Notes: generated by a model not told the origin, from the sequence alone. A stretch of DNA of 64,000 nt from Streptomyces spinosus (GCF_020400655.1 NZ_JAINRC010000018.1:124001-188000), one strand, 5' to 3'; shown: positions 50,981-60,310, counted from the stretch's first letter. Numbers and translations are program-made.

Positions 50981-51016
50981 GGCGGCCGTTCCGCCGGGGG
51001 AGATGGAACGGCCGCC
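50981..51016. terminator. Strong hairpin in the DLH/M20 divergent region
   Basis: GGCGGCCGTTCC (50981-50992) and GGAACGGCCGCC (51005-51016) are exact inverses with a 12-nt loop; the stem extends through GGGA/TCCC with a small bulge. A run of five T stands at 51053-51058, too far for a classic terminator. Its place between divergent genes suggests an attenuator in the M20 leader or an insulator. Confidence 0.5.
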
Positions 51017-51297
51017 GGTCCCGCCGCACCTCGATCGTGCGGCGGAGCCTCCCTTTTTGACAACGGATCAGGCATCCCGGAAGGTTCACATCCGCCGGCT
51101 CGGCTCCGGAACGGTCCGCCCACCTTCCCCGCCTCCGGACTCCGCTGCGAACTCATCGTACGCGCAACCGGGTTGGGAACCGGAGCACCTGATGTTCCCC
51201 CGCACGGACACATATGATCGTTCGGCGACATGCCACGACCACATGTCACGGAGCCGGTCGTCCGGCTCTGCCCTCACACCGCGAGGACGAGACTGAC

Positions 51298-52995
51298 GTG
51301 AACGACTTCCACCCCGGCCGCCGACGCCTGCTGAAGATGTTCGGGCTGGGTGCCACCGCGACCACCGCGACCCTCCTCAAGGCCGACCCGGTGCTCGCCG
51401 CGACGCTCGGGTACGACGAGAAGACCGGTGTCTCCCCGGCCACGTACGAGGCCCCCAAGGGGCTGGCGCGGGACTCCGCCGCCAAGCGGACCGCGCTCGA
51501 CTGGATCTCGGCCAACGAGGGCGCGGTCAAGAAGCTGAGCGACGAGGTGTGGCAGCACGCGGAACTGTCGCTGCGCGAGTGGAAGTCCTCCCTCGCCCAC
51601 GCCAGACTGCTCAAGGACAACGGCTTCACCGTCGAGTGGGGCGCGGGGGGCTTCCCGACCGCCTTCGTCGCCACGTACGGCACGGAGGGGCCCGTCCTCG
51701 GCTTCAACGCCGAGTACGACGCGCTGCCCGGCCTCTCCCAGAAGAAGGGTGTGGGCAGCCACGACCCCCTCGTCTACAACTACGACGCCTACGGCCCGAC
51801 GTACGGCGCCGGCCACGGCGACGCCCACAACGCCCTGGGCGCGGGCGGCACCGCCGCCGCGATCGCCGTCGCCCAGGCGATCCGGGCGGGCGGCCTCAAG
51901 GCCCGGGTCAAGCTGTTCGGCAGCGCGGGCGAGGAACAGCTCGTCGGCAAGGCGTACGCCGTCAAGGCGGGCGTGTACGACGGTCTCGACGCGTTCCTGG
52001 ACTGGCACCCGTTCAACATCACGGTGCCGTTCTGGAACACCACCAGCGCGCTGATATCGGCCACGTTCACCTTCCTCGGCGCCTCCGGTCACGGCGGCAC
52101 CCCGCTCGGCAACAAGAGCGGCCTGGACGGCGCGCTGCTGATGGCGACGATGTCGGAGTACCTGCGGGAGAAGAACGTCGCCCCGTCCGGGCGGTTCCAC
52201 TACGCGATCGTCAACGGCGGCGGCGCGCCCAACGTGACCCCGGACATGTGCTCCATCTGGTTCTTCGTCCGCGAGGGCAGCCCGGCCCGCGCCCGGGTGC
52301 TCTACGACAAGATCGTGGAGTGCGGGAAGGCCGCCGCCCAGGCCAGCCAGACCCGCCTGGTGCACAAGTTCCACTCCGCGACGTGGAACCTGCTGGCCAA
52401 CAAGGCCGGCGCGGAACTGCTCAACGACAACATGCGGCAGATCGGCGCCCCCGACTTCACCGACGCCGACCACGCCCTGGCCAAGAGCATCCAGAAGTCG
52501 CTGGGCAAGCCCGAGGTGGGCATGCCGACCGAGCTGACCCCGCTCGCTCCCCCGGCGGCCGCGTACACCGGCGGGCTGGCCACCGACACCGCCGACATCA
52601 GCTGGCAGGCACCCACCGCCGTGCTGCTGTCCGCGGCCTACCCGCCCGGCATCCCGAACCACAACTGGGGTGTCACGGCGACCGCCGCCACCAACATCGG
52701 CCACCAGGCCCTGCTGTCGGCCGCCCGCTACCTGGCCGCGGCCGCGATCGACCTGATCGAGCAGCCGGAGCAGCTGGACGCGATGAAGCAGGAGTTCAAG
52801 GACCGTACCGAGGGCGTCGCATGGGCGTCGATGATCCCGGACGGCAACCAGCCGCCGCTGTACGAGCCGCCGGCCGGCTTCCTGAAGGCGACCGGGCAGA
52901 GCTGGCCGCCGAAGGGCGTGACCTGGCCGGTGCCCCCGGTGGTGTCCACCGAGCAGCTCGGCACCACCGGTCCCGGCCTCCCGCCCGTCACCTGA
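51298..52995 (+). CDS. Tat-exported M20 family amidohydrolase/peptidase
   Basis: The protein has 565 residues from GTG 51298 (GAGGACGAGA). A Tat-like signal (RRRLLKMFGLGATATTATLL, cleavage near VLA) opens it. The catalytic domain has GFNAEYDALPG and GHGDAHNALGAG, then AGEEQLVGKA, the metal-ligand pattern of the AbgB/p-aminobenzoyl-glutamate-hydrolase branch of M20, with an inserted dimerisation domain. It acts outside the cell on an N-acyl or amide substrate. The leader from 50828 holds a hairpin and several CAYRTG-type motifs. Confidence 0.88.
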   Translation: MNDFHPGRRRLLKMFGLGATATTATLLKADPVLAATLGYDEKTGVSPATYEAPKGLARDSAAKRTALDWISANEGAVKKLSDEVWQHAELSLREWKSSLAHARLLKDNGFTVEWGAGGFPTAFVATYGTEGPVLGFNAEYDALPGLSQKKGVGSHDPLVYNYDAYGPTYGAGHGDAHNALGAGGTAAAIAVAQAIRAGGLKARVKLFGSAGEEQLVGKAYAVKAGVYDGLDAFLDWHPFNITVPFWNTTSALISATFTFLGASGHGGTPLGNKSGLDGALLMATMSEYLREKNVAPSGRFHYAIVNGGGAPNVTPDMCSIWFFVREGSPARARVLYDKIVECGKAAAQASQTRLVHKFHSATWNLLANKAGAELLNDNMRQIGAPDFTDADHALAKSIQKSLGKPEVGMPTELTPLAPPAAAYTGGLATDTADISWQAPTAVLLSAAYPPGIPNHNWGVTATAATNIGHQALLSAARYLAAAAIDLIEQPEQLDAMKQEFKDRTEGVAWASMIPDGNQPPLYEPPAGFLKATGQSWPPKGVTWPVPPVVSTEQLGTTGPGLPPVT

Positions 52996-53126
52996 GGTCC
53001 GTCGCCTCCGCACACCCCCGCCCGTGGCCTGTTGCTCTTCCTCCCGGCCACGGGCGGGTCCGTCTCCCGCGGCGGGCGCTGCGGTCAGCGTGCCGGCGAG
53101 GCGGCGTCCCGGCCGCCGTCCGGGGG
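52996..53126. other. Non-coding segment after the M20 gene
   Basis: No gene is supported between the M20 stop and the motif at 53127. The stem CCCGCCCGTGGCC against GGCCACGGGCGGG (about 53017-53058) can form a terminator-like hairpin. Confidence 0.45.
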
Positions 53127-53138
53127 GAACACGTGTTC
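53127..53138. promoter_or_regulatory. GAACACGTGTTC palindrome
   Basis: A perfect 12-bp palindrome of the ACACGTGT set, 336 bp upstream of the secreted protein at 53474. CACATGTG follows at 53315-53322. Confidence 0.4.
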
Positions 53139-53168
53139 ATGATGGTTGGTGTTCAACTGCCGCTCGTC

Positions 53169-53222
53169 GGGGATCAGTTCGGCACGCAGGGCCGCGGGGA
53201 TCAGTTCGGCACGCAGGGCCGC
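53169..53222. repeat. Perfect 27-bp tandem duplication
   Basis: The 27-bp unit beginning GGGGATCAGTTCGGCACGC occurs twice without a gap (53169-53195 and 53196-53222). On the minus strand each unit encodes the nine residues AALRAELIP in one open frame that ends near 53085; the frame has no visible start or family and may be the tail of a lost gene. Such an exact repeat indicates recent slippage. Confidence 0.85.
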
Positions 53223-53314
53223 CCGTCGCGCGCAGGTTGCCAGTGTGCCCGCGCGCGGTCTGCGGCAACCAGCGCCGGTACCTGCCCGCCGACGGATCGG
53301 GTGGCAGGCGTCCA

Positions 53315-53322
53315 CACATGTG
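53315..53322. promoter_or_regulatory. CACATGTG palindrome
   Basis: Exact copy of the recurrent 8-mer, within CACACATGTG. It lies 152 bp upstream of the small secreted protein gene. Confidence 0.35.
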
Positions 53323-53473
53323 CGGATGACCGAATCCGCACTGTCACCCACATGTTTGAACGTGCAAGGGTTTGCCGGTCGGCCGCGTTCGACGGAACCG
53401 GTCGGCTGCGTTCGACCGAATGGGAGCGCCGGTGCCGCCACCGGCTCCGGCGCACGAGGAAAGGGAGGATCGC

Positions 53474-53839
53474 ATGTCCACCACGAGGGTGCGGGTGAAG
53501 CTGCACGGCACCGCCGTTGCCGTAGGCGCTGCGGCGGCTCTGATAGGCCTCGGTGCCGGGGCGGCGAACGCCGCCGGCTGGCCTCCGCTTCAGGAAGGCG
53601 CCTACCTCTACTCGGGCACCACCGGGTCGGGATCGGTGACGAGGGTCGATCTCGGCGACCTCGGAACCTGCCACACGCTGTCCCAGGCGGCGCGCTCGAT
53701 CCAGATCGCCAACGGCTCGGCGTCCGTGGAGCTGTACACCTCGGCCGACTGTGGCGGCGCCACGGCATGGCGCAGCGGCTCGCTGACCCAGACCGACCTT
53801 CCCCGCCCGATGCTGAGTTACCGGGTGGTCCCCGCGTAA
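53474..53839 (+). CDS. Small secreted protein, crystallin/peptidase-inhibitor-like
   Basis: The 121-residue protein from an ATG with GGGAGG upstream has a Sec signal (11-32, cleavage at ANA-A). The mature 88 residues hold two cysteines (in LGTCHTLS and ADCGGA) and the pattern GAYLYSGTTG...VELYTSADCGG, like the beta/gamma-crystallin-type small secreted proteins and I36 inhibitors common in Streptomyces. Its role is not known. Confidence 0.75.
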   Translation: MSTTRVRVKLHGTAVAVGAAAALIGLGAGAANAAGWPPLQEGAYLYSGTTGSGSVTRVDLGDLGTCHTLSQAARSIQIANGSASVELYTSADCGGATAWRSGSLTQTDLPRPMLSYRVVPA

Positions 53840-53853
53840 CGCAACCCGTGAAG

Positions 53854-53889
53854 TGCCCGGGTCGCGCCGTCGACGGCGCGACCCGGGCA
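53854..53889. terminator. 36-bp perfect palindrome, terminator
   Basis: The 18-bp half TGCCCGGGTCGCGCCGTC is followed exactly by its inverse, giving a 36-bp perfect palindrome that folds to a stem of at least 15 bp. It begins 15 bp after the stop of the secreted protein gene, and the FAD oxidase gene converges on it, so it can end transcription from both sides. Confidence 0.8.
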
Positions 53890-53909
53890 TTCTCGACGAC
53901 GCGCTGCCC

Positions 53910-53919
53910 GACACGTGTC
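53910..53919. promoter_or_regulatory. GACACGTGTC palindrome
   Basis: Perfect palindrome of the ACACGTGT set, here between two convergent genes rather than upstream of one, which weakens a simple operator reading. Confidence 0.3.
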
Positions 53920-54031
53920 CTGATCATCTTCCACACGTCTGCGAGGGAGCCGCAGGTTCGCCCGGCCGGGCCGGCACCGGCGGCCGGTCGGGCAGGACGC
54001 CCGGTGGAGAGCGCCCGCGGCACCGCCGGGA

Positions 54032-55426
54032 TCAGGCGGGCAGGACGTTGTGGTTGAAGCGGAAGACGTTGTCCGGGTCGTACTGCTTCTTCACCGCGGT
54101 GAGCCGCTCGAACCGCTCCGGCCCGTACACCTCGCGCACCCCCTCGGCGTCGGTCGCCTCGTCCGGGGAGAGGAAGTTCACCATGTTCCGCTCCGCCGCC
54201 CACGGCCGCAGCCCGTCGATCAGCTCGGCGAGGCCGGCCCGCAGGGCGTCCTCATGGCCCGGCGCTCCCACCGCGAAGGCGAAGAGGACGTAGGGCAGGC
54301 CACGGCTCGACACCGCGTTGGGAACGGCCGGCTCCCGGTCGAAGGCACCGCCGAGCGCCCGGATCTCCACGTTGGCCAGCGTGCACCCCGACTCCGCGCC
54401 GACCAGTTCCAGCAGTGCCCGTTCCGTCTCCTCGGTGAACTCCTGGAGGCAGACGCTGCGGTCGCAGTACGGCATCGGGTCCACCGGGTCCATGTGGATC
54501 TGCCCGATGGCGGAGTAGGGCTTCTCCCCCACCAGGTCGATCAGCGCCGGCGCGGCCGCGCGCAGCGGCGCGATCAGGTCGGCGCCGTCGGCGGCCGAGC
54601 CCAGGTAGCCGATTCGCAGGCTGACGACGAAGGCGCCGCGCAGCGGCTCGGGCAGCACCGGGAGGTCGGGCAGTCGCTGGACGGCCACGGAGGACGTCGT
54701 GTCCTCCCCCACCGTGGGCAGCCAGGCGCGCCAGGCGGTGAGCACCTGGGCCAGGTGCTCACCCGGGAAGTAGATGCAGCCGCCGTAGAAGCGGGAGACC
54801 GGGAACACCTCGAACTCGATCTCGGTCACGACACCGAAGTTGCCCTTGCCGCCGCGCACGGCCCAGAACAGGTCGGGTTCGCTCACTGGGGTCACCTCGC
54901 GCAGCTCCCCGTCCGCGGTGACCATGGTCAGCCGGCGGACGTGGTCGGCCGCGTAGCCGAGGCTCCGCCCCAGCAGTGGGCTCTGGCCGCCGCCCAGGGT
55001 GTAGCCGACGACGCCGACGCCGGGCGCCGAGCCGACGAGGGGGGCCAGGCCGTGCTCGGCGGTGCGCGGCAGCACGTCGTCCCACCGGACACCCGCCTCG
55101 ACCCGTACGAGGCGTTCCCGCTCGTCGACGACGACGCCCCGCATCCGCCGCGTCGTGATCAGCAGGCCGCCCTCGGCCGACGAGACCACCTGGTGGGCCG
55201 CGGACTGCACCGCGACAGGCAGGCCGTGCCGCCCGGCGAACCGGACCGCTGCCCGGACGTCCAGGGCGTCGGCCGCCCCGACCACCACGGCCGGACGGAG
55301 GGCGCAGGTCAGGTTGAACGTGGCGCACTCCTCCTCGTACCCCTCGGCCCCCGGCTCCAGGACGGGGCCGCGCACGGACCCACGCAGGTCCGCCAGGTCC
55401 TCCGGCCGGAAATCGACACGCGCCAC
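54032..55426 (-). CDS. Berberine-bridge-type FAD-linked oxidoreductase
   Basis: The protein has 464 residues from GTG 55426; GTG 55435 is an in-frame alternative. The FAD-binding PCMH domain has RPAVVVGAADALDVRAAVRFA, the His of HQVVSSAEGG that can hold FAD covalently, and GVVGYTLGGGQSPLLGRSLGY. The cysteine that forms the second covalent bond in bicovalent members (usually in CDNV) is AADHV here, so only single attachment is likely. The C-terminus FRFNHNVLP is typical. It oxidises alcohols or ring substrates with O2. It is divergent from the LuxR regulator. Confidence 0.87.
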   Translation of the reverse strand: MARVDFRPEDLADLRGSVRGPVLEPGAEGYEEECATFNLTCALRPAVVVGAADALDVRAAVRFAGRHGLPVAVQSAAHQVVSSAEGGLLITTRRMRGVVVDERERLVRVEAGVRWDDVLPRTAEHGLAPLVGSAPGVGVVGYTLGGGQSPLLGRSLGYAADHVRRLTMVTADGELREVTPVSEPDLFWAVRGGKGNFGVVTEIEFEVFPVSRFYGGCIYFPGEHLAQVLTAWRAWLPTVGEDTTSSVAVQRLPDLPVLPEPLRGAFVVSLRIGYLGSAADGADLIAPLRAAAPALIDLVGEKPYSAIGQIHMDPVDPMPYCDRSVCLQEFTEETERALLELVGAESGCTLANVEIRALGGAFDREPAVPNAVSSRGLPYVLFAFAVGAPGHEDALRAGLAELIDGLRPWAAERNMVNFLSPDEATDAEGVREVYGPERFERLTAVKKQYDPDNVFRFNHNVLPA

Positions 55427-55447
55427 GCTGATCACTGCCTCACTGCA

Positions 55448-55455
55448 CACATGTG
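55448..55455. promoter_or_regulatory. CACATGTG palindrome in the FAD oxidase promoter
   Basis: Exact copy of the 8-mer, only 22 bp upstream of the FAD oxidase start, the position of an operator or core promoter. ACATGT (55572) and TCACGTGT (55593) lie further upstream. Confidence 0.4.
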
Positions 55456-56158
55456 GAGCATCCCGCCGGGACCATCCGTGTCCCAGCACGCGGAACGCAC
55501 AGGGACACACCCTGACGTCACCGGAACGAGTCGGGCACACCTGATCGTTCACTCCACCGGAGGCCGTCTCACATGTTGACGGAATCGGTCCTCACGTGTC
55601 CTTGCCGGGACTCACCACACGCACATGCGGATGCACACGTGAACCGGTGCACCGGCCGCCGGCGAGGACGCGGCCGGGATGCTCGCCGGGCGGCGGGCGT
55701 GGCTGGGACCCGGTACGAGGAGACGGCCTCGTCGGCGGCCGTGCGGCGGTGCCGGACGACCCGGCCTGGCCGAATGTGCCGCGGGGCGCGCTGGGCGGCG
55801 CGCCCGACCGACACCGCCGGTGCGGAACGCCGGGCCGTCGTCGAGTTCGTCTCGCCGCCGCCCGGGTCCGCCGGGCTCGCGCGGTCTCCGGTCCGGGAAC
55901 ACGTGTCACTCCGCGAACGGAGTGAGGGAGCACAAGAAACATTTCGGCCATCCCGCGTGACGGAAACCTCATGGGCCTCTAGGCTGCTGTCCCAAGTGGG
56001 GTGAAAAGGTGGCGGCCGGTGCCGTACCGGCCGGTTGGCCGTCGCCGCGACGGAGCGGAGGCGGCGGCGTAACCTCGCACTGCGCCCGGAGCACCCGTGC
56101 GCACAGGTGGACCGATCCGCACCGGGTGTGAGGTCAGCGCCGGAGGGAGTGGGGGACA
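55456..56158. other. 703-bp divergent region between FAD oxidase and LuxR genes
   Basis: No coding sequence is supported; the several overlapping open frames are Arg/Gly-rich on both strands. The region is marked by CACGTG/ACATGT-type motifs (55572, 55593, 55634, 55899) and must hold the promoters of both genes. The unusual length suggests regulation by more than one factor. Confidence 0.45.
55899..55906. promoter_or_regulatory. ACACGTGT palindrome upstream of the LuxR gene
   Basis: Exact 8-mer within AACACGTGTC, 253 bp before the LuxR start; one of five ACACGTGT copies between 44 and 61 kb. Confidence 0.35.
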
Positions 56159-58924
56159 GTGGAAGCGGGCATCGCAGCGATGGTCGGCCGCGAACAGGAG
56201 CAGGAGGTGCTCTCCGCGTTCGTGGCCGCCCCCGAGGGGCGGGCCCTCGTCCTGCGGGGCGACACGGGTGTCGGCAAGAGCGCCCTGCTGGACCACGTCG
56301 CCGGCCTCGCAGCGGACGAGAAACACCGCGTGATCCGGGCCGCCGGGGTCGAGGCCGAGTCGGAGCTGCCGTTCGCCGGCCTGCACCAGTTCCTGTACCC
56401 GCTGCTGTCCTACGTCGACCGGCTCGACGTCGGCCACCGAGGAGTGTTCGACGTCGTCTTCGGCCGGAACGGGGGCCCGCCCCCGTCGGTCATGACCCTC
56501 GGCATCGCCGTCCTCGACCTGCTCTCTCTCGCGGCGTCGCAGAAGCCGCTCCTGCTGGTACTGGACGACGGCCAGTGGCTGGACGCCTCCAGCATCGAGG
56601 TGTGCGGATTCGTGGGCCGCCGGCTCACCGGCAGCTCGGTGAAGCTCGCGGTCGGCCTGCGCTCCGACCTCGCCTCCGGCTTCGACACCGCGGCGCTGCC
56701 CACGGTGCCGGTGACCACGCTGTCGGAGGAGGCCTCCGAGCAGTTGCTGGACATGCGCCACCCGGGCCTGGACCCCCGGCTGCGCCGGCTGGTCCTCGAC
56801 GAGGCACAGGGCAACCCGCTCGCCCTGCTGGAACTGCCGCCCTATGTGCGCGGCAATCTGTCGGCCCACGGCTCCGGGGAATCGTTCGGCTACACCGGCG
56901 TCCCGCTGCCCCTGCGGCTCCAGCACGTCTACGGCGCGCGTATCGAGGGTCTCGGCGACGCCGTACGCGCGGAGCTGCTGCGCGGCGCCCTGGACGGTGT
57001 CGCGGCGGGTACGACGGTCGGCCGTGCCCGTGGCGCGCGCTACCGCATGAGGGACGCCGACGAGGCCGCGGCCTGCGGTCTGCTGGACATCGACCCGCTC
57101 AACGGCGACTTCGTGTTCCGGCACCCCCTGGTCCGGTCGACCGCCGTGCAGATCGCCACCCCGAACGAGCGGCGCGCGGCGCACGCGTCCCTCGCGCAGG
57201 TGCACCGCACCGACGTGGAACGGCGCGCGTACCACCTCGGGGCCTCCGCGGTCGACCCGGACGAGGAGATCGCCGCCGCGCTGGAGGCGGCCGCGGAGTC
57301 GGCCACCCGACGGGGCGGCGCGCGGGCCGCCGTCGCCTGGCTGACCCGGGCGGCGGAGCTGAGCGAGAGCCACGAGGAGCGCACTCGCAGGCTCGGGGAC
57401 GCCGCGTTCATCGCCGGACACGCCGGCCGGCTCGACCAGGCGCAGCAGCTCGTCGGCTCCGACTCGACCGCTGGAAGAATCGATTCTCCTGCCTCGGTGG
57501 TGGCATCGGCCTACGTCGCACTCTACGAGGACGGAGACGTCCGCTCCTCCCAGCACCAGGTGCTGGCGGCGATCGAGGGCGTCCGGGACGGCGGTGCGAC
57601 CGAGCCGACCGAGGTCCTGACCCGGCTGGTGAACCTGCTGCTGGCCATCAACCAGTACGCGAGCGACGCGGCGTCCTGGGAGCGGGCGCACCGGCTCATC
57701 GACTCGCTGGGCGACCTGGTGTCCCCGCATTCGCGCGTCTACCAGGACGCCTGGGGCGATGTGGTGCGCCGGGGAGCGGGCGTGCACGAGCGGGTGGAGC
57801 GGGCCTTCGCGGACCTCGGCGCGCTGGATCCCTGGGACATCAGCAGGCTGTCGGTCGCCGCCTACCACGTGGACACGCTCAGTCAGTACCGGCCGCACCT
57901 CCAGCGCGTCGTGGACCGCGAACTGGAGACCGGGGCCCAGGTCTCCGGCATGACGATGCTGCACCTGATCATGCTGGACCAGATCGCCGTCGGCGAGTGG
58001 GACGAGGCGGAGCGCACCGGGCAGCGCGGGCTGGAGCTGATGACCTCGCGCCGGCACACGTTGTTCGCCCATCACAGCAAGGCGTACCTGGGACTGCTGG
58101 CGGCGATGCGCGGGGAGGTGGAGCGGGCGCGGGAGATGCAGGCCGCCGTCGACGCCTGGGCCCGCCCCCGCGGCATCGGCTTCCTCACCCAGATCGCCGA
58201 CGCCATCGGCACCACCGCCGCCCTCAGCGAGGGCGACTACGAAGCCGCCTACCTCCACGCGATCGGCATCACACCGCCGGGCGCCTTCGAGCCCTACTCC
58301 CACCAGGCCTCCCGTACCCTGCTCGACCTCGTCGAGGCGGCCCTGCACACCGGCCGCTCCGAACAGGCCCGCGGTCACGCCCTGGCCGCCCAGCGGGCGC
58401 GACTGCCCGAGATCTCCCCCCGCCTGGCCCTCGTCACCCACGGCGCCCTCGCCATGACCGCCGCCGACCCCACCGAGGCCGAACAGTTCTACGACCGGGC
58501 CGAGAACCAGCCCGCAGCGACCCGCTTCCCCTTCGAGCTGGCCCGCATCCGCCTCGCCCGCGGCATCCGGCTGCGCCACACCCAGGGACGCAAGGCCGCG
58601 CGTCCGCCCCTGACCCTGGCGGCGGAGGCGTTCGAACGCCTCGGCGCCACCACGTGGACCGAACGGGCCCGTGCCGAACTGAGGACCACCGGCACCCCCG
58701 CCCACCCGTCCGCCGCCCACCTCGCCGCGCTGACCTGGCAGGAACGCCGGATCGCCGACCTCGCCGCCGGCGGCCTGACCAACAAGGAGATCGGCCAGCG
58801 GATGCACCTGTCACCGCGCACGGTCAGCTCCCACCTCTACCGGGTCTTCCCCAAGCTGGGCATCAGCTCCCGGGCGGCCCTCCGCGACGCCCTGGGCAAA
58901 CTCCGCGACGAGCAGAGCGTGTGA
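56159..58924 (+). CDS. Large ATP-binding LuxR-family (LAL) regulator
   Basis: The protein has 921 residues from GTG 56159. It has an N-terminal AAA-type domain with Walker A GDTGVGKS (34-41) and Walker B LLLVLDDGQWLD near 130, then a long TPR-like helical middle, and a C-terminal LuxR HTH (WQERRIADLAAGGLTNKEIGQRMHLSPRTVSSHLYRVFPKLGI, about 861-903). LAL proteins activate specialised-metabolism or sugar genes in response to an unknown inducer. It is divergent from the FAD oxidase, a plausible target. Confidence 0.92.
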   Translation: MEAGIAAMVGREQEQEVLSAFVAAPEGRALVLRGDTGVGKSALLDHVAGLAADEKHRVIRAAGVEAESELPFAGLHQFLYPLLSYVDRLDVGHRGVFDVVFGRNGGPPPSVMTLGIAVLDLLSLAASQKPLLLVLDDGQWLDASSIEVCGFVGRRLTGSSVKLAVGLRSDLASGFDTAALPTVPVTTLSEEASEQLLDMRHPGLDPRLRRLVLDEAQGNPLALLELPPYVRGNLSAHGSGESFGYTGVPLPLRLQHVYGARIEGLGDAVRAELLRGALDGVAAGTTVGRARGARYRMRDADEAAACGLLDIDPLNGDFVFRHPLVRSTAVQIATPNERRAAHASLAQVHRTDVERRAYHLGASAVDPDEEIAAALEAAAESATRRGGARAAVAWLTRAAELSESHEERTRRLGDAAFIAGHAGRLDQAQQLVGSDSTAGRIDSPASVVASAYVALYEDGDVRSSQHQVLAAIEGVRDGGATEPTEVLTRLVNLLLAINQYASDAASWERAHRLIDSLGDLVSPHSRVYQDAWGDVVRRGAGVHERVERAFADLGALDPWDISRLSVAAYHVDTLSQYRPHLQRVVDRELETGAQVSGMTMLHLIMLDQIAVGEWDEAERTGQRGLELMTSRRHTLFAHHSKAYLGLLAAMRGEVERAREMQAAVDAWARPRGIGFLTQIADAIGTTAALSEGDYEAAYLHAIGITPPGAFEPYSHQASRTLLDLVEAALHTGRSEQARGHALAAQRARLPEISPRLALVTHGALAMTAADPTEAEQFYDRAENQPAATRFPFELARIRLARGIRLRHTQGRKAARPPLTLAAEAFERLGATTWTERARAELRTTGTPAHPSAAHLAALTWQERRIADLAAGGLTNKEIGQRMHLSPRTVSSHLYRVFPKLGISSRAALRDALGKLRDEQSV

Positions 58925-59029
58925 GGGGGAAGGCCGGGAAAGTGGATGAACCTCCATCCGGTCGACGGCCGCCACGGCGGGTGACTCGGCAGTAGGTGCC
59001 CTGGAAATCCGGGGGTGCCCGGCAGAGCC

Positions 59030-59071
59030 GGTACCGGCCCGGCGCGAGCCGGCCGGTGCCGGGCCGGTACC
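59030..59071. terminator. Bidirectional terminator between LuxR and M28 genes
   Basis: GGTACCGGCCCGGC (59030-59043) and GCCGGGCCGGTACC (59058-59071) are exact inverses with a 14-nt loop. The position is right between two convergent gene ends (58924 and 59129). Confidence 0.75.
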
Positions 59072-59102
59072 GCGCCGGCGCGGATCTGTTGCAGGGCCGC
59101 GG

Positions 59103-59145
59103 GTCACGCTGACGCCCACGTCACGTCGTCACGCTGACGCCCACG
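59103..59145. repeat. 18-bp direct repeat at the end of the M28 gene
   Basis: GTCACGCTGACGCCCACG occurs at 59103-59120 and again at 59128-59145. The second copy encodes the last codons and stop of the M28 peptidase; the first is the same sequence just beyond the stop, so part of the gene end has been duplicated. Confidence 0.8.
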
Positions 59146-60148
59146 ACACGGCCGTCACCGCGGTGGCCTCGGTGACGGCGGCGAGCCGGCCGTAGTCGAG
59201 CGTCTCCGGCACGTCCGTGGACCGGTGGTAGTGGGGGTTCCGGAAGTTCGCGGTGTCCGTGAGCATGAGCGCGGGAACGCCCCGGTTCCAGAACGGCGCG
59301 TGGTCGCTGCGCCCCAGGTGGTTGGCCGGAGGCACGGCGAGTCCGATCAGCAGCCCGAGCAGCCCGTCGGGACGCGGGTCGCGCAGCAGCAGGCCGGTGA
59401 CGGACGGCGAGGCCGCCGCGGCGGCCCGCCTCCACACCTCGGCCGCGGCGGCCGAGGAACGGCGGTGCACCACCAGGGTGAAGTCGCCCCGGTAGCCCTC
59501 GTCACGGGTCGCGGCGGACGCTTCGGGGAAGATGCGCCCGAAGCCGGCGGGCAGACGCTGCGTCCCCGGGTCGTCGGCGAAGTAGCCGACCGACTCCAGG
59601 CAGATCATGCCGCGCACACCGCCGTCGCCGACCAGCTCCCGGGCGGCCTGGCGGGAGCCGATGAGGCCGAGCTCCTCCATGTCGAACACGGCCAGGACGA
59701 CGCGTGGGGCGACGGGCGAGGAGGCCAGCAGACGTGCCGTCTCCAGGACCACCGCGACCCCCGAGGCGTTGTCGTCGGCGCCGGGACTGCCGCTGACGCT
59801 GTCCAGGTGCGCGCCGATCACCACGGCCGGCCCGGCACCGCGACCGGGCAGCTCGGCGACGAGGTTGGCGCCGCGCAGCCGCCGGTGGAGCCGGGGCTTG
59901 AGGGCGAGGGCCCGGTGTCCGTGCCGGTCGGTGGCGCCGACCTGCCAGCGCACGTCGAACGGCTGCCGGCGCACCAGCCAGCCCGCCGCGGTCAGTTCGC
60001 CGTGCACGTACGCCTCGGCACGTTCCATCATCTCCGGCGCCCGGAGCCGGCTGCGCGGGCCCGTGGCGAGGAACTCCACGTGCCGCCGCAGCCTGCCGGC
60101 GTCCGGGCGGGGGCTCCGGCCGGGCGCCGCCGTCGGGTCGTTCGTCAT
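59129..60148 (-). CDS. M28 family zinc aminopeptidase
   Basis: The 339-residue protein shows the M28 zinc ligands in order: His and Asp in VIGAHLDSVSGSPGADDNASG, catalytic Glu pair in VFDMEELGLIGS, Asp/Glu in MICLESVGYF and the late His in HYHRSTDVPETLDY. A peptidase dimer insertion is absent. There is no clear signal peptide, unlike most secreted M28 enzymes, so it may be cytoplasmic, or the true start may lie elsewhere. ATG 60148 is the only good start. Confidence 0.87.
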   Translation of the reverse strand: MTNDPTAAPGRSPRPDAGRLRRHVEFLATGPRSRLRAPEMMERAEAYVHGELTAAGWLVRRQPFDVRWQVGATDRHGHRALALKPRLHRRLRGANLVAELPGRGAGPAVVIGAHLDSVSGSPGADDNASGVAVVLETARLLASSPVAPRVVLAVFDMEELGLIGSRQAARELVGDGGVRGMICLESVGYFADDPGTQRLPAGFGRIFPEASAATRDEGYRGDFTLVVHRRSSAAAAEVWRRAAAAASPSVTGLLLRDPRPDGLLGLLIGLAVPPANHLGRSDHAPFWNRGVPALMLTDTANFRNPHYHRSTDVPETLDYGRLAAVTEATAVTAVSWASA

Positions 60149-60310
60149 CCGGTACTCCGCTCGCCACGGGGGTCAGGGACAGCGCGCCGGCCGGCGGCCG
60201 GGCACCCGGCAACGGGGAAGAGCGACGGGAGGGGAGCACTCGGGGCGAATTTCAGTCGGCCGATCCGTGAACCCGCGCCGGTTTCCGACCCGTTGATCCA
60301 GAGGAAGACT

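Noticed and set aside
55979..58807. 942-residue open frame on the minus strand
   Set aside because: Antisense to the LuxR gene, Gly/Val/Arg-rich with no domain.
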